Shown: positions 7,796-16,902, numbered from the stretch's first letter. The stretch is DNA of 64,000 nt from Acidimicrobiales bacterium (GCA_035294085.1 DATGLP010000019.1:22663-86662); one strand, 5' to 3'. Made by a program: numbers and translations. The notes: generated from the sequence alone by a model not told the origin.

Positions 7796-8914
7796 ATGAC
7801 CATGCGCCTGTACGACACGGCCCGGCGCGCGGTGGTGCCGTTCACCCCGGGGCCAGTCGTGACCATGTACACCTGCGGCATCACGCCGTACGACGCGGCG
7901 CACCTCGGCCACGCAGCGACCTACCTCGCGTACGACATCCTCCAGCGGCGGCTGCGCGACCTCGGGCACACGACGCGCTGCGTCCGCAACATCACCGACG
8001 TGGACGACGACATCCTGCGGAAGGCCCGGAGCCTCGGCGTGCACTACCTCGACCTGGCCGCCGAGCAGATCGGACGCTTCGACGAGCACATGCGCGCCCT
8101 CAAGCTGCTGCCGGCCTCGGCCGAGCCGCGGGCGACCTCGGCGATCGCGGACATCCTCAGCTTCGTCGGCAAGGTCCTCGACGCCGGCCACGCCTACCGG
8201 TCCGGCGGGTCGGTGTACTTCGACGTCTCCGCCTTCCCACGCTTCGGCCAGGTGAGTCACCTCACCCGGGACGAGATGCTGGCGCTCGCTGCGGAGCGGG
8301 GCGGCAACGTCGACGACCCCAACAAGGACGACCCGCTCGACTTCGTCCTCTGGCAGCCGTCGCTCCCCGACGAGCCGGCCTGGTCCTCGCGCTACGGGGA
8401 CGGGCGTCCGGGGTGGCACATCGAGTGCTCGGCGCTCGCCATCCGGGAGCTCGGCACGACGATCGACCTGCACGGCGGGGGCGAGGACCTGATCTTCCCG
8501 CACCACGAGTGCGAGGCCGCCCAGTCGGAGGCTGCGACCGGGGCACGCTTCGTCCGGCACTGGATGCACGTCGGGATGGTGCGCCTCGACGGGGAGAAGA
8601 TGTCGAAGTCGCTCGGGAACCTGGTGTTCGTCGGCGACCTCCTGAAGGAGCACGAGCCCGACGCGATCCGGCTCGCGCTCGTGAGCCAGCACTACCGCTC
8701 GTCGTGGGACTGGGACGAGCGGCTGCTGGTGGACGCGGCCCGGCGCCTCGCGGCCTGGCGCCGCGCCGGCCACGGGCACGGCGCGCTCGACGCGGTGCGC
8801 GACCGCCTCGACGACGACCTCGACGTGCCCGGGGCCATCGCCGCGATCGACGACGCAGTCGCCCGCGGCGACGGCGTCTCGGACGCCGCGGGGCTCCTCG
8901 GCATCGAGCTGTGA
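7796..8914 (+). CDS. mshC: Cysteine ligase of class I CysRS fold, MshC-like
   Basis: A 372-residue class I synthetase-fold enzyme. It has the HIGH-type motif HLGHA within CGITPYDAAHLGHAATY, the KMSKS loop, zinc ligands of the CysRS family (Cys27, the Cys of GWHIEC, and the His and Glu of FPHHECE) and GGGEDLIFPHH. It ends soon after the KMSKS domain, with no anticodon-binding domain of normal CysRS (about 460 residues). The TPYDAxHLGHAATY segment and length fit MshC, which joins cysteine to GlcN-inositol in mycothiol synthesis. A mycothiol-type enzyme at 11516 supports this. A short CysRS is the alternative. Confidence 0.7.
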   Translation: MTMRLYDTARRAVVPFTPGPVVTMYTCGITPYDAAHLGHAATYLAYDILQRRLRDLGHTTRCVRNITDVDDDILRKARSLGVHYLDLAAEQIGRFDEHMRALKLLPASAEPRATSAIADILSFVGKVLDAGHAYRSGGSVYFDVSAFPRFGQVSHLTRDEMLALAAERGGNVDDPNKDDPLDFVLWQPSLPDEPAWSSRYGDGRPGWHIECSALAIRELGTTIDLHGGGEDLIFPHHECEAAQSEAATGARFVRHWMHVGMVRLDGEKMSKSLGNLVFVGDLLKEHEPDAIRLALVSQHYRSSWDWDERLLVDAARRLAAWRRAGHGHGALDAVRDRLDDDLDVPGAIAAIDDAVARGDGVSDAAGLLGIEL

Positions 8915-8955
8915 GACGAGCAGGCCGAGTCCCGGGGCAGCGGGTGGCCGGCCGG

Positions 8956-8961
8956 TAGGCT
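8956..8961 (+). promoter_or_regulatory. -10 element of thrS
   Basis: TAGGCT, giving a leader of about 35 nt before the GTG at 9001. A GAGGAG ribosome-binding site lies 8 nt before the start. Confidence 0.5.
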
Positions 8962-9000
8962 CTGGCGATCGACCGTCCGACGACCAGAGGAGCTGCGTCC

Positions 9001-11013
9001 GTGCCTCGAGACGATGCGGGAGCCGTATCCGTGCGGCTCCCCGACGGGTCTCGCCGCACCCTGCCAGCGGGAGCGACCGCCGCCGACCTCGCCACCTCGC
9101 TCGGGCCCGAGCTCGCCCGTGACGCCGTCGCCGCTGAGGTGGACGGGGAGCTCGTCGACCTCGGGCGTCCCCTCGTCGACGGGGCCCAGGTGCGCCTCGT
9201 CGTCGCCGGCAGCGAGGAGGGCCGGGAGGTGCTGCGCCACTCGACCGCGCACGTCCTCGCCCAGGCCGTCCTGCGGCTCTACCCGGGGGCCCGCTACGCG
9301 ATCGGCCCGCCGATCGAGGACGGCTTCTACTACGACTTCGAGCTGCCCGGAGGGCGGCACTTCTCGGACGACGACCTGCCGCGCATCGAGGCGGAGATGC
9401 GCTCGATCATCGGGGAGGCCCAGCCGTTCGTGCGGGAGGAGCGGTCGATCGACGAGGGACTCGCCCTCTTCGCCGATCAGCCCTTCAAGCGGGAGATCAT
9501 CGAGCAGGTCGCCGAAGCCGCCGGGCGCGTGGACCCCGAGCTCGCGCACGAGGTCGCGGCGGGGACGGTGACGACGTACCGGAACTCGGAGACCTTCGTC
9601 GACCTGTGCCGCGGACCGCACGTTCCCTCGACGGACCGACTCGGGCACTTCGCGCTCACGCGGGTGGCGGGTGCCTACTGGCGGGGCGACGAGCGCCGTC
9701 CCCAGCTGCAGCGGATCTACGGCACGGCCTTCGAGTCCGCCGAGGCGCTGGCGGAGCACCTGCGCCGGCTCGAGGAGGCGGAGCGGCGCGACCACCGTCG
9801 CCTCGGCGCCGAGCTCGACCTCTTCTCGTTCCCCGAGGAGATCGGCTCGGGCCTCGCCGTGTTCCACCCGAAGGGCGGCCTCGTCCGGCGCATCATGGAG
9901 GACTACGCGCGACAGCGCCACGTCGACGCGGGCTACGCCTTCGTCAACACGCCCCACGTGACGAAGTCGGACCTGTTCGAGACCTCCGGGCACCTCGAGT
10001 GGTTCGCCGAGGGGATCTTCCCGCCGATGGAGCTCGACGGGCAGCACCGGTACTACCTCAAGCCGATGAACTGCCCCTTCCACATCCTCATCTACGCGAG
10101 TCGGCAGCGCTCCTACCGGGAGCTGCCGCTCCGCCTCTTCGAGTTCGGGACGGTCTACCGCTACGAGAAGTCCGGGGTCGTGCACGGCCTCACCCGCGTG
10201 CGGGGCATGACGCAGGACGACGCGCACATCTTCTGCGCGCGCGCCGACCTCGCCGACGAGCTGCGCTCGCTGCTCGCCTTCGTCCTCGACGTGCTGCGCG
10301 ACTTCGGCCTCGAGGACTTCCACCTCGAGCTGTCGACCCGCCCGCCGGACAAGGCGGTCGGGAGCCACGAGGAGTGGGAGGAGGCGACGGAGGCGCTGCG
10401 GGCGGCGGGCGAGGCGATGGGCCTCGAGCTCGTCCTCGACGAGGGCGGCGGCGCCTTCTACGGTCCGAAGATCTCCGTCCAGGCGCGCGACGCCATCGGG
10501 CGCAGCTGGCAGCTCTCCACGGTGCAGCTCGACTTCCAGCTGCCCCAGCGCTTCGACCTCGCCTACGTGGGCCCGGACAACGCCCGGCATCGCCCGGTGA
10601 TGATCCACCGGGCGCTGTTCGGGTCGGTCGAACGCTTCTTCGCGGTCCTGCTCGAGCACTACGCGGGCGCCTTCCCGACGTGGCTCGCGCCGGTGCAGGC
10701 GCGCGTCCTGCCGGTGCGCGACGACCACGGTCCGTACGCGGCCGAGGTCGCGTCCGCGCTCGCCGCTGCAGGGTTGCGGGCAGAGGTGGACCCCGCGAGC
10801 GAACCCGTGGGGGCGCGGATCCGGCGCGGCCGGCTGGAGCGCCTGCCGTACCTCCTCGTCGTCGGCGACGACGACGTGGCCGGGAAGACCGTCGGGGTGA
10901 ACGCCCGCGGCGCGGCCGCCCCCGAGCGGGACGTCCCACTCGCGACCTTCGTCGAGCGCCTCGCGGAGGAAGTCGCCGCGAAGTCCTCGCCCGAGGCGGT
11001 GAGACGCCGGTGA
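9001..11013 (+). CDS. thrS: Threonyl-tRNA synthetase
   Basis: A 670-residue class II synthetase that charges tRNA-Thr. An N-terminal TGS domain (residues 1-65) is followed by the editing domain (HSTAHVLAQAV and later CRGPHVPST), the catalytic core with the zinc cysteine in MNCPFHILIY, motif 2 and motif 3 segments (GTVYRYEKSG, then HRALFGSVERFF), and a C-terminal anticodon-binding domain. The GTG start at 9001 has GAGGAG upstream. Its stop overlaps the GTG of the HIT gene (GTGA). It leads the conserved actinobacterial thrS-HIT-pgsA-acyltransferase-pimA block. Confidence 0.97.
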   Translation: MPRDDAGAVSVRLPDGSRRTLPAGATAADLATSLGPELARDAVAAEVDGELVDLGRPLVDGAQVRLVVAGSEEGREVLRHSTAHVLAQAVLRLYPGARYAIGPPIEDGFYYDFELPGGRHFSDDDLPRIEAEMRSIIGEAQPFVREERSIDEGLALFADQPFKREIIEQVAEAAGRVDPELAHEVAAGTVTTYRNSETFVDLCRGPHVPSTDRLGHFALTRVAGAYWRGDERRPQLQRIYGTAFESAEALAEHLRRLEEAERRDHRRLGAELDLFSFPEEIGSGLAVFHPKGGLVRRIMEDYARQRHVDAGYAFVNTPHVTKSDLFETSGHLEWFAEGIFPPMELDGQHRYYLKPMNCPFHILIYASRQRSYRELPLRLFEFGTVYRYEKSGVVHGLTRVRGMTQDDAHIFCARADLADELRSLLAFVLDVLRDFGLEDFHLELSTRPPDKAVGSHEEWEEATEALRAAGEAMGLELVLDEGGGAFYGPKISVQARDAIGRSWQLSTVQLDFQLPQRFDLAYVGPDNARHRPVMIHRALFGSVERFFAVLLEHYAGAFPTWLAPVQARVLPVRDDHGPYAAEVASALAAAGLRAEVDPASEPVGARIRRGRLERLPYLLVVGDDDVAGKTVGVNARGAAAPERDVPLATFVERLAEEVAAKSSPEAVRRR

Positions 11014-11528
11014 CCCTCGAGCAGCTCTGGGCGGGCTGGCGCGCCGGCTACGTGGCGTCCGTCACGGCAGGGGAAGGCGCACGGGACGACGAGGGGCTGT
11101 CGCGCTGCGTCTTCTGCCGGATCATCGGCTCGGACGAGCCGGACTCGACGCGCCACGTCGTCTGCGAGCGCGCCGACGCGCTCGCGCTGCTGAACGCCTA
11201 CCCCTACGCGAGCGGCCACCTGCTCGTGATGCCCCGCCGCCACGTCTCGGACCTTGCCGGGCTCGGGGAGGGCGAGGCCAGCGCGCTCTGGGCGCTCGTG
11301 CGCGACGCGCTCGAGGCGCTCGAGAAGGCGTACCACCCGGACGGCTACAACATCGGCGCCAACCTCGGGCGTGCGGCCGGCGCCGGGATCCCCGAGCACC
11401 TCCACTTCCACGTCGTCCCGCGCTGGCTCGGCGACACGAACTTCATGACGACGGTCGCCTCCGTACGGGTGATGCCCGAGGCGCTGTCGGAGAGCTGGTC
11501 GAAGCTGCGGGCCGCATGGCCGTCGTGA
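11010..11528 (+). CDS. HIT-domain nucleotide phosphorylase/hydrolase (Ap4A type)
   Basis: A 172-residue histidine-triad protein. The triad is His130-x-His132-x-His134 (HLHFHVV), preceded by the family patterns NAYPYASGHLLVMPRRH and YNIGANLGRAAGAGIPEH. An N-terminal Cys33-x2-Cys36 may bind zinc. The mycobacterial homologue in the same position (between thrS and pgsA) is an Ap4A phosphorylase; I infer the same role. Starts with GTG at 11010, overlapping the thrS stop, so it is translationally coupled. Confidence 0.9.
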   Translation: MTLEQLWAGWRAGYVASVTAGEGARDDEGLSRCVFCRIIGSDEPDSTRHVVCERADALALLNAYPYASGHLLVMPRRHVSDLAGLGEGEASALWALVRDALEALEKAYHPDGYNIGANLGRAAGAGIPEHLHFHVVPRWLGDTNFMTTVASVRVMPEALSESWSKLRAAWPS

Positions 11529-12253
11529 GGCTCCCCTTCGGCGGGTACCTCGGTGCGCTGCGCGCCGACCTCACCCGGATCGCGACCGCCGCGGCGGGCC
11601 GTCTCGACGCGCCGGTGCCGACGTGCCCCGGCTGGGACGTCGCCGAGCTGGCGCGCCACCTCGCCGCCGTCTACGGGCGCTGGCTCGTCCAGGTGGAGGC
11701 TGCCGACCCCTCGCGCCGGCACGAGGCACCGGCGCTCGGGGTCGGGGATCCCCTCGCGCTCCTCGAGGAACAGTCGGGTCGGCTGCTCGCGGCGCTCGAG
11801 GCAGCGGGGGAGGAGGCGCCCTGCTGGAACTGGACGGGGGAGGAGCCCACGACCGGCTGGCTCGCCCGGCGGCTGGCACACGAGACGTCCATCCACCGCG
11901 TCGACGCCGAGCTCGCAACGGGCCCGGTCAGCCCGATCGAGCGCTCCCTCGCGCTCGACGGGGTCGCCGAGCGGCTGGAGCTGCTCGCGGCACCGGGCTA
12001 CGGCGACCGCCTCGCCCGAGACTCGCTCGGCGGGCGCCTGTGCCTCCAGTGCGCCGACGCCGAGGCGGCCTGGGTCGTGGAGGTCGATCGCCGTCGGCTC
12101 CGGTTCTCGGCTGGCAGCGGGCCGGCGGCGGCGACGGTCCGCGGACCGGCCTCGGCGCTCGATCGGTTCGTCTGGAACCGCCTCGGGCTCGAGGCGCTCG
12201 AGCTGCGCGGCGATCCGTCCGTCGCGGCCGCGTTCTCGTCGCTGCCTGGCTGA
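11516..12253 (+). CDS. Maleylpyruvate isomerase family, mycothiol-dependent-type enzyme
   Basis: A 245-residue protein with an N-terminal DinB/MDMPI-like four-helix domain. The metal-ligand pattern of mycothiol-dependent maleylpyruvate isomerase is present: His48 (ELARHLAAVYGRW) and Glu123-x3-His127 (HETSIHRVD). A C-terminal domain at about 155-245 resembles the SCP-2-like part of this family. Members use mycothiol in isomerisations or thiol transfers; the substrate is unknown. It overlaps the HIT gene by 13 bp and sits inside the otherwise conserved HIT-pgsA pair. Confidence 0.8.
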   Translation: MAVVRLPFGGYLGALRADLTRIATAAAGRLDAPVPTCPGWDVAELARHLAAVYGRWLVQVEAADPSRRHEAPALGVGDPLALLEEQSGRLLAALEAAGEEAPCWNWTGEEPTTGWLARRLAHETSIHRVDAELATGPVSPIERSLALDGVAERLELLAAPGYGDRLARDSLGGRLCLQCADAEAAWVVEVDRRRLRFSAGSGPAAATVRGPASALDRFVWNRLGLEALELRGDPSVAAAFSSLPG

Positions 12254-12293
12254 GACGGCGGCGATCGGTGCCAGAGCGAGCCTCGTCCTCTGG

Positions 12294-12299
12294 TAGCCT
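12294..12299 (+). promoter_or_regulatory. -10 element of pgsA
   Basis: TAGCCT, 6 nt before the ATG at 12306, a leaderless arrangement. Confidence 0.55.
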
Positions 12300-12305
12300 C
12301 GGGCG

Positions 12306-13136
12306 ATGATCGACGGTCGGCGCGCCGGACGCGACGCCGAGCCGGGGGCGGCGAGGCGCCTCGCCACCCGGTTCTCGCTCGGTCCGCTGCTCGTGCGCCT
12401 CGGCGTGCCCGCCGACGCCGTCACGGTCCTCGGCGTCGTGCTCGCCGCGGGCAACGCCGTGCTGATCGGCCGGGGCGACTTCTACCCCGCGGTCGCCCTC
12501 GTCATCGTCGGCGGCCTCATGGACACCCTCGACGGCAGCGTCGCGAAGGCAGCCGGGACGGCCTCGAGCCGGGGCGCCTTCTTCGACTCGGTGGCGGACC
12601 GCGTCGCGGACGCGCTGCTGTTCGGAGCCGTCGCCTACTACCTCGTCGGCCACGGCGACCCGCGCCTCGCGCTCGTGCCGGTGGCGATCCTCGCCGTCAG
12701 CTCGATCATCTCCTACGAGCGCGCGAAGGCGGAGTCGCTCGGGCTGAGCGCGAGGGGCGGGCTGATGGAGCGTGCCGAGCGCCTGATCCTGCTCGGCATC
12801 GCGCTCTTCTTCCACGTCGTCCTGCTCCCGCTGCTGTGGGTGCTGCTCGGCCTGTCGTCGGCGACGGCCGCCGGGCGCTTCTGGCGGGTGTGGCGCCAGG
12901 CGAGCGGCCGACAGGTCGGCGAGCGTGCGCCGTGGCACGAGCACGGCCTCACCGTCTGGCGGGCGGCCCCGCGCCGGCCCGGCGGGCGCCGCGCCCGGCG
13001 CTCGCGCGAGCCGCTCGCGAGGAAGCTGCGGGGCGTGCTGGCGAGCGACTGGGAGCGCGTCGGCGAACGCCGCCGGGCGAACGGGCGGCAGCGCAGCGAG
13101 CGCGCGCTGCGTCGCCGGCTCGGCGAGCGCCACTGA
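12306..13136 (+). CDS. pgsA: CDP-alcohol phosphatidyltransferase (phosphatidylinositol phosphate synthase type)
   Basis: A 276-residue membrane enzyme that transfers a phosphatidyl group from CDP-diacylglycerol to an alcohol. The family signature is complete: Asp73-x2-Asp76-Gly77-x2-Ala80, then Gly90-x3-Asp94-x3-Asp98. About five or six hydrophobic helices cover residues 35-200; the last 80 residues are a basic, Arg-rich tail. Its place before the acyltransferase and pimA matches the mycobacterial PIP synthase gene, so inositol phosphate is the likely acceptor (inference from synteny). Confidence 0.88.
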   Translation: MIDGRRAGRDAEPGAARRLATRFSLGPLLVRLGVPADAVTVLGVVLAAGNAVLIGRGDFYPAVALVIVGGLMDTLDGSVAKAAGTASSRGAFFDSVADRVADALLFGAVAYYLVGHGDPRLALVPVAILAVSSIISYERAKAESLGLSARGGLMERAERLILLGIALFFHVVLLPLLWVLLGLSSATAAGRFWRVWRQASGRQVGERAPWHEHGLTVWRAAPRRPGGRRARRSREPLARKLRGVLASDWERVGERRRANGRQRSERALRRRLGERH

Positions 13137-13163
13137 GCGCGCCGAGCGCTCGCGCGACACCCG

Positions 13164-14045
13164 ATGCGCCCGAGGACCGCGTTCCTCCTCTACCGGGGCT
13201 CGGCGGACGTGATCCGTGCACTGCCGGGCCCCGTCGCGGGCGCACTGGCCGACGCGGTCGGCGGCCTCGGCGCCCTCTCGCCGCGCCGGCGCGCCGTCGT
13301 CACGGAGAACCTCCGGCGCGTGCTCGGGCCGACGGCGCGGCCGTCGACGCTGCGTCGTACGGTGCGTCGGGCCTTCCGGGCCTACGGGCGCTACTGGGTG
13401 GACGCGGCCCGCCTGAGGAGCGACGCCACCCGCCTGCTCGCGGGCTTCGAGTACGAGGGCGCCGAGATCCTCGAGAAGGCCGCCGGCGAGCGTCGAGGCG
13501 TCATCCTCGCCCTGCCGCACGTCGGCTGCTGGGAGGTCGGCGGTGCCTGGTGTGCGCGCAACGGCTTCCCGCTCACGACCGTCGCCGAGCCGGCGAGCTC
13601 GAGGGAGCTGTTCGACTGGTTCGTGGCCGAGCGCGAGGCGATCGGGCTGCGCGTCCTGCTCCTCGACCGCGCCGCCGCGCCCGAGCTCCTCGCCACGCTG
13701 CGTCGCGGGCAGGTCGTCGCGCTCCTCGCCGACCGCGACGTCGCCGGTGACGGCGTCGAGGTCGAGTTCTTCGGGTCGACGACGCGCGTCCCTGGCGGTC
13801 CGGCCCTCCTCGCGCTGCGAACCGGCGCCCTGCTCGTGCCGACCGCCATCTACCACGGCCCGGGTGGGCGCCACCACGCCGTGCTCCGCCCGCCGCTCGA
13901 GGTCGCCCGCCGTGCGTCGCTGCGGGAGGACGTCGCGCGCCTGACCCAGGAGCTGACGCGCGAGCTCGAGGTGCTCATCGCTCGCCGTCCGGAGCAGTGG
14001 CACGTCTTCCAGCCGAACTGGCCGGGTGACCCACCCGCCGCCTAG
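13164..14045 (+). CDS. patA: LpxL/HtrB-family acyltransferase (PIM acyltransferase PatA type)
   Basis: A 293-residue membrane-associated acyltransferase. The catalytic His119-x4-Glu124 motif (LPHVGCWEVGG) is present, with the LLADRDVAGDGVEVEFFG block that follows in this family. In mycobacteria the gene between pgsA and pimA encodes the enzyme that acylates the mannose of phosphatidylinositol mannoside; I infer the same job. It starts 27 bp after pgsA and ends 2 bp before pimA. Confidence 0.88.
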   Translation: MRPRTAFLLYRGSADVIRALPGPVAGALADAVGGLGALSPRRRAVVTENLRRVLGPTARPSTLRRTVRRAFRAYGRYWVDAARLRSDATRLLAGFEYEGAEILEKAAGERRGVILALPHVGCWEVGGAWCARNGFPLTTVAEPASSRELFDWFVAEREAIGLRVLLLDRAAAPELLATLRRGQVVALLADRDVAGDGVEVEFFGSTTRVPGGPALLALRTGALLVPTAIYHGPGGRHHAVLRPPLEVARRASLREDVARLTQELTRELEVLIARRPEQWHVFQPNWPGDPPAA

Positions 14046-14047
14046 CG

Positions 14048-15133
14048 ATGCGCGTGGCCCTCGTCGCTCCCTACGACCTCGCCGTGCCGGGTGGGGTGCA
14101 GGCGCAGGTCCTCGGCCTCGCCCGCGCCCTCGTGGGCCTCGGGGCCGAGGCGGCCGTGCTCGCCCCGGGTACCCCCGGTCCCCGCTCGGCCGCCGGACTG
14201 CGTCTCGAAGGCGCGGGGCGCTCGCTGGCCCTGCCCGCCAACGGGTCCCGCGCCCCGGTCGCGCTCGGCCCGGGCGCGCTGGCGCGCACCCGGCGCTTCC
14301 TCGCCTCCTTCGACCCCGACGTCGTCCACGTCCACGAGCCCTTCGTGCCGGGCCCGGCGCTCGCGAGCCTGATCGTCGCGAGGGTTCCGGTCGTGGCCAC
14401 CTTCCACCGGGCGGGTGCCGGCGCCGGGTACCGGCTCGCGGGGCTGGCGCTGCGACGTCTCCTGGGGCGCCTCGACGACGTGGTCGCCGTGTCCGAGGCG
14501 GCACGCGAGACGCTCCTCGCCGTCGTCGGCCCGGGCGCCGGGCGCTGCTCGATCGAGCCGAACGGAGTCGACCTCGAGCGCTTCGTGGCCGCCGTCCCCG
14601 CGGCACGGGCGGCCCCGGTGGTGTGCTTCGTGGGGCGCCACGAGCAGCGCAAGGGGCTCGCCGTCCTGCTCGAGGCGTTCGCGAGCCTCGAGATCGAGGC
14701 GCGCTGCTGGGTCGTCGGCACCGGCCCGCTCAGCGCGCCCCTGCGAGCCCGCTACGGGGCCGACCCCCGCGTCGAGTGGCTCGGCGTGCTCGGGGATGCC
14801 GAGCTCGCCAGCCACCTCGCCGCAGCCGACGTCCTCGCCGCGCCCTCGCTCGGCGGCGAGTCCTTCGGCGTCGTCCTCCTCGAGGCGATGGCGGCGGGGG
14901 CCGCGGTCGTCGCGAGCGACCTCCCCGGCTACCGAGACGCCGCGGGCGACGCCGCGTGCTACGTCCCGCCTGGGGACGCCCGCTGCCTCGCGGCGGCGCT
15001 TCGCAGCCTGCTCACCGACCGGTCCCGGCGCGAGCACCTCGTCGCGGCCGGGCACCGCCGGGTGGCGCCGCGGGGGTTCCCCGCACTGGCGCAGCGCTAC
15101 CTCGCGCGCTACGAGGCGGCCCGGCGTCGCTGA
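14048..15133 (+). CDS. pimA: Phosphatidylinositol alpha-mannosyltransferase (GT4)
   Basis: A 361-residue GT-B glycosyltransferase that adds the first mannose to phosphatidylinositol on the cytoplasmic membrane face. Visible motifs are the nucleotide-sugar GGVQ loop (residues 15-18), VHVHEPF, ATFHR, GRHEQRKG at the start of the C-terminal domain, and ESFGVVLLEAMA with the E-x7-E pattern of GT4 enzymes. Synteny with thrS, pgsA and the acyltransferase supports PimA over a generic mannosyltransferase. Confidence 0.88.
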   Translation: MRVALVAPYDLAVPGGVQAQVLGLARALVGLGAEAAVLAPGTPGPRSAAGLRLEGAGRSLALPANGSRAPVALGPGALARTRRFLASFDPDVVHVHEPFVPGPALASLIVARVPVVATFHRAGAGAGYRLAGLALRRLLGRLDDVVAVSEAARETLLAVVGPGAGRCSIEPNGVDLERFVAAVPAARAAPVVCFVGRHEQRKGLAVLLEAFASLEIEARCWVVGTGPLSAPLRARYGADPRVEWLGVLGDAELASHLAAADVLAAPSLGGESFGVVLLEAMAAGAAVVASDLPGYRDAAGDAACYVPPGDARCLAAALRSLLTDRSRREHLVAAGHRRVAPRGFPALAQRYLARYEAARRR

Positions 15134-15173
15134 GCGGGCTCCGGCGGGGAGGGCTCGTCGACCCCCGACCTCC

Positions 15174-15179
15174 TACACT
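15174..15179 (+). promoter_or_regulatory. -10 element of the M48 protease gene
   Basis: TACACT, 7 nt before the ATG at 15187, a leaderless arrangement. Confidence 0.55.
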
Positions 15180-15186
15180 CGGGGCG

Positions 15187-16020
15187 ATGGCGCGTTCGAC
15201 GGCGAGACCGAGCGCGGCGCGTGCGCCGCAGCCGGCGCGAGCGGCTCCGGCGCCGGGCCGGCGGGTGAGGCCCGCTCCGGCGCGCGCCGCGGCGCTCGCG
15301 CCGCTCGCGCTCGTCGCGCTCGGGGCGGCGTTCGCCGGTGCTGGCATCGTCGCGCCCGGCCTCGCGCTCGCGGCGGCGGGCGGCGTCATCGGCGTCGCGA
15401 ACTGGTACCTCGGCGCGCCTGGGCGGCTCGCGGCCCGCCTCGGGGCCATCCCGGCCGACCCGCTGCGCCACGCCCGACTGCGCAACGTCGTCGAGGGGCT
15501 GTGTGTCGTCCTCGGGCTGCCCGTGCCGGCGCTGCGCGTCCTCGAAGACGCCTCACGCAACGCCATCGTGCTCGGTCCGAGCGCGAGGCGAGCGGTGCTC
15601 GTGTGCACGACGGGGCTGCTCGAGTCGGTGGACCGCATGGCGCTCGAGGGGCTCGTGGCACACGAGCTCGCCCACGTGAAGAGCGGGGACGTCGCCCGGG
15701 CCGCGGCGGCGACGATCAGCTGCGGCGTCCTCGCGGCGGTGCTGCCGTCCGCGGGACGCGTCGTCGCTCGCCTCGCGGGACCGGCGCGCGAGGCGCTCGC
15801 GGACCTCGACGCCGTGAGGGTGACGCGCTACCCACCCGGGCTGATCGCGGCGCTCGAGGCGGTGTCGAGCGCAGGGAGCGCGCGGCCGCGCCTGTCGCCG
15901 TCGCTCGCGCGCCTCACCGGAGCGCTGTGGTTCTCGCCGCTCGCCGAGTCCTTCGGGCCCCGGCCGCGGCCCGGTACGCTCGACGTGGACCTGCGGCTCG
16001 CCGCCCTGCGCGAGCTGTGA
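15187..16020 (+). CDS. M48-family (HtpX-like) membrane metalloprotease
   Basis: A 277-residue protein with the zinc motif His159-Glu160-x2-His163 (VAHELAHVKSGD) and, further on, an REALAD segment that matches the third-ligand region of HtpX-type proteases. Two hydrophobic helices lie at about 36-75, after a basic Pro/Ala-rich tail. HtpX-like proteases degrade damaged membrane proteins. The start ATG at 15187 is fixed by the TACACT -10. It is shorter at the C-terminus than E. coli HtpX and lacks an obvious second pair of helices. Confidence 0.82.
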   Translation: MARSTARPSAARAPQPARAAPAPGRRVRPAPARAAALAPLALVALGAAFAGAGIVAPGLALAAAGGVIGVANWYLGAPGRLAARLGAIPADPLRHARLRNVVEGLCVVLGLPVPALRVLEDASRNAIVLGPSARRAVLVCTTGLLESVDRMALEGLVAHELAHVKSGDVARAAAATISCGVLAAVLPSAGRVVARLAGPAREALADLDAVRVTRYPPGLIAALEAVSSAGSARPRLSPSLARLTGALWFSPLAESFGPRPRPGTLDVDLRLAALREL

Positions 16021-16099
16021 GCAGGCCGCGGCCCGTCGGCGCGGGCGCACGGTGCGGGCGTCGGGCGAGGCCGTCTCGGATGGACGAGGAGGGTGGAAG

Positions 16100-16849
16100 G
16101 TGTCCGGCCACTCGAAGTGGGCGACGACCAAGCACCAGAAGGGTGCCAAGGACCGGGCCCGGGGCAAGCTGTTCGCCAAGCTGATCCGCCAGGTGGAGGT
16201 GGCTGCTCGCGAGGGCGGCGGCGACCTCGCGGCGAACGCGACGCTGCGCACGATGTTCCAGAAGGCCCGCGACGCATCGGTCCCCCTCGAGACCATCGAG
16301 CGCGCCGTGAAGCGGGGGACGGGCGAGCTCGAGGGCGTGCGGTACGAGGCCGTCACCTACGAGGGGTACGCGCCCGAGGGGGTGGCGGTCATGGTGGAGT
16401 GCCTGACCGACAACCGCAACCGCACCGGGGCGGAGATCCGGTCGCTCTTCTCGCGCAACGGCGGCTCGATGGCCCAGCCGGGGGCCGTGTCGTGGCAGTT
16501 CCAGCGCCGCGGCATCGTCGTCGTGGCGCGCACGGCCGCCGAGGACGAGCTCATGGCGATCGCGATGGAGGCGGGAGCGGAGGACCTGCGCGACGACGGC
16601 GCGGCGTGGACCGTGCTCTGCGCGCCCCAGGACCTGCACGCCGTGCGCGAGGCCCTCGAGGCCGGTGGCCTCGCGGTCGAGAGCGCGGAGGTGTCGCTCG
16701 TCCCCACGACGCTCGTCGCGGTGAACGACCCGGCGGGCGCGCGTCGAGTCCTCCACCTGCTCGAGCTCCTCGACGAGCACGACGACGTGCAGAACGTCGT
16801 CTCCAACTTCGACATCCCCGACGCGGTGCTCGAGCAGGTGAGCGCCTGA
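16100..16849 (+). CDS. yebC: YebC/PmpR-family translation or transcription factor
   Basis: A 249-residue protein beginning MSGHSKWATTKHQKGAKD, the near-invariant start of the family. The three-domain pattern is visible: a helical N-terminus, a central ERAVKRGTG-YEGYAPEG region, and a C-terminal domain with QNVVSNFDIPD. The GTG at 16100 has GAGGAGG about 7 nt upstream. YebC proteins are described as regulators, and more recently as relieving ribosome stalling; the gene typically sits just before ruvCAB, as here. Confidence 0.95.
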   Translation: MSGHSKWATTKHQKGAKDRARGKLFAKLIRQVEVAAREGGGDLAANATLRTMFQKARDASVPLETIERAVKRGTGELEGVRYEAVTYEGYAPEGVAVMVECLTDNRNRTGAEIRSLFSRNGGSMAQPGAVSWQFQRRGIVVVARTAAEDELMAIAMEAGAEDLRDDGAAWTVLCAPQDLHAVREALEAGGLAVESAEVSLVPTTLVAVNDPAGARRVLHLLELLDEHDDVQNVVSNFDIPDAVLEQVSA

Positions 16850-16896
16850 GGCGGCCGCTGCCGCTGGGGATCCACCAGCCCGGCGGGGCTCCCGAG

Positions 16897-16902
16897 TAGC
16901 AT
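16897..16902 (+). promoter_or_regulatory. -10 element of ruvC
   Basis: TAGCAT, 7 nt before the GTG at 16910. It abuts the LexA-like box. Confidence 0.55.

Noticed and set aside
7796..8914. Standard cysteinyl-tRNA synthetase.
   Set aside because: It lacks the anticodon-binding domain and carries the TPYDAxHLGHAATY segment of MshC. Kept as the alternative, not excluded.
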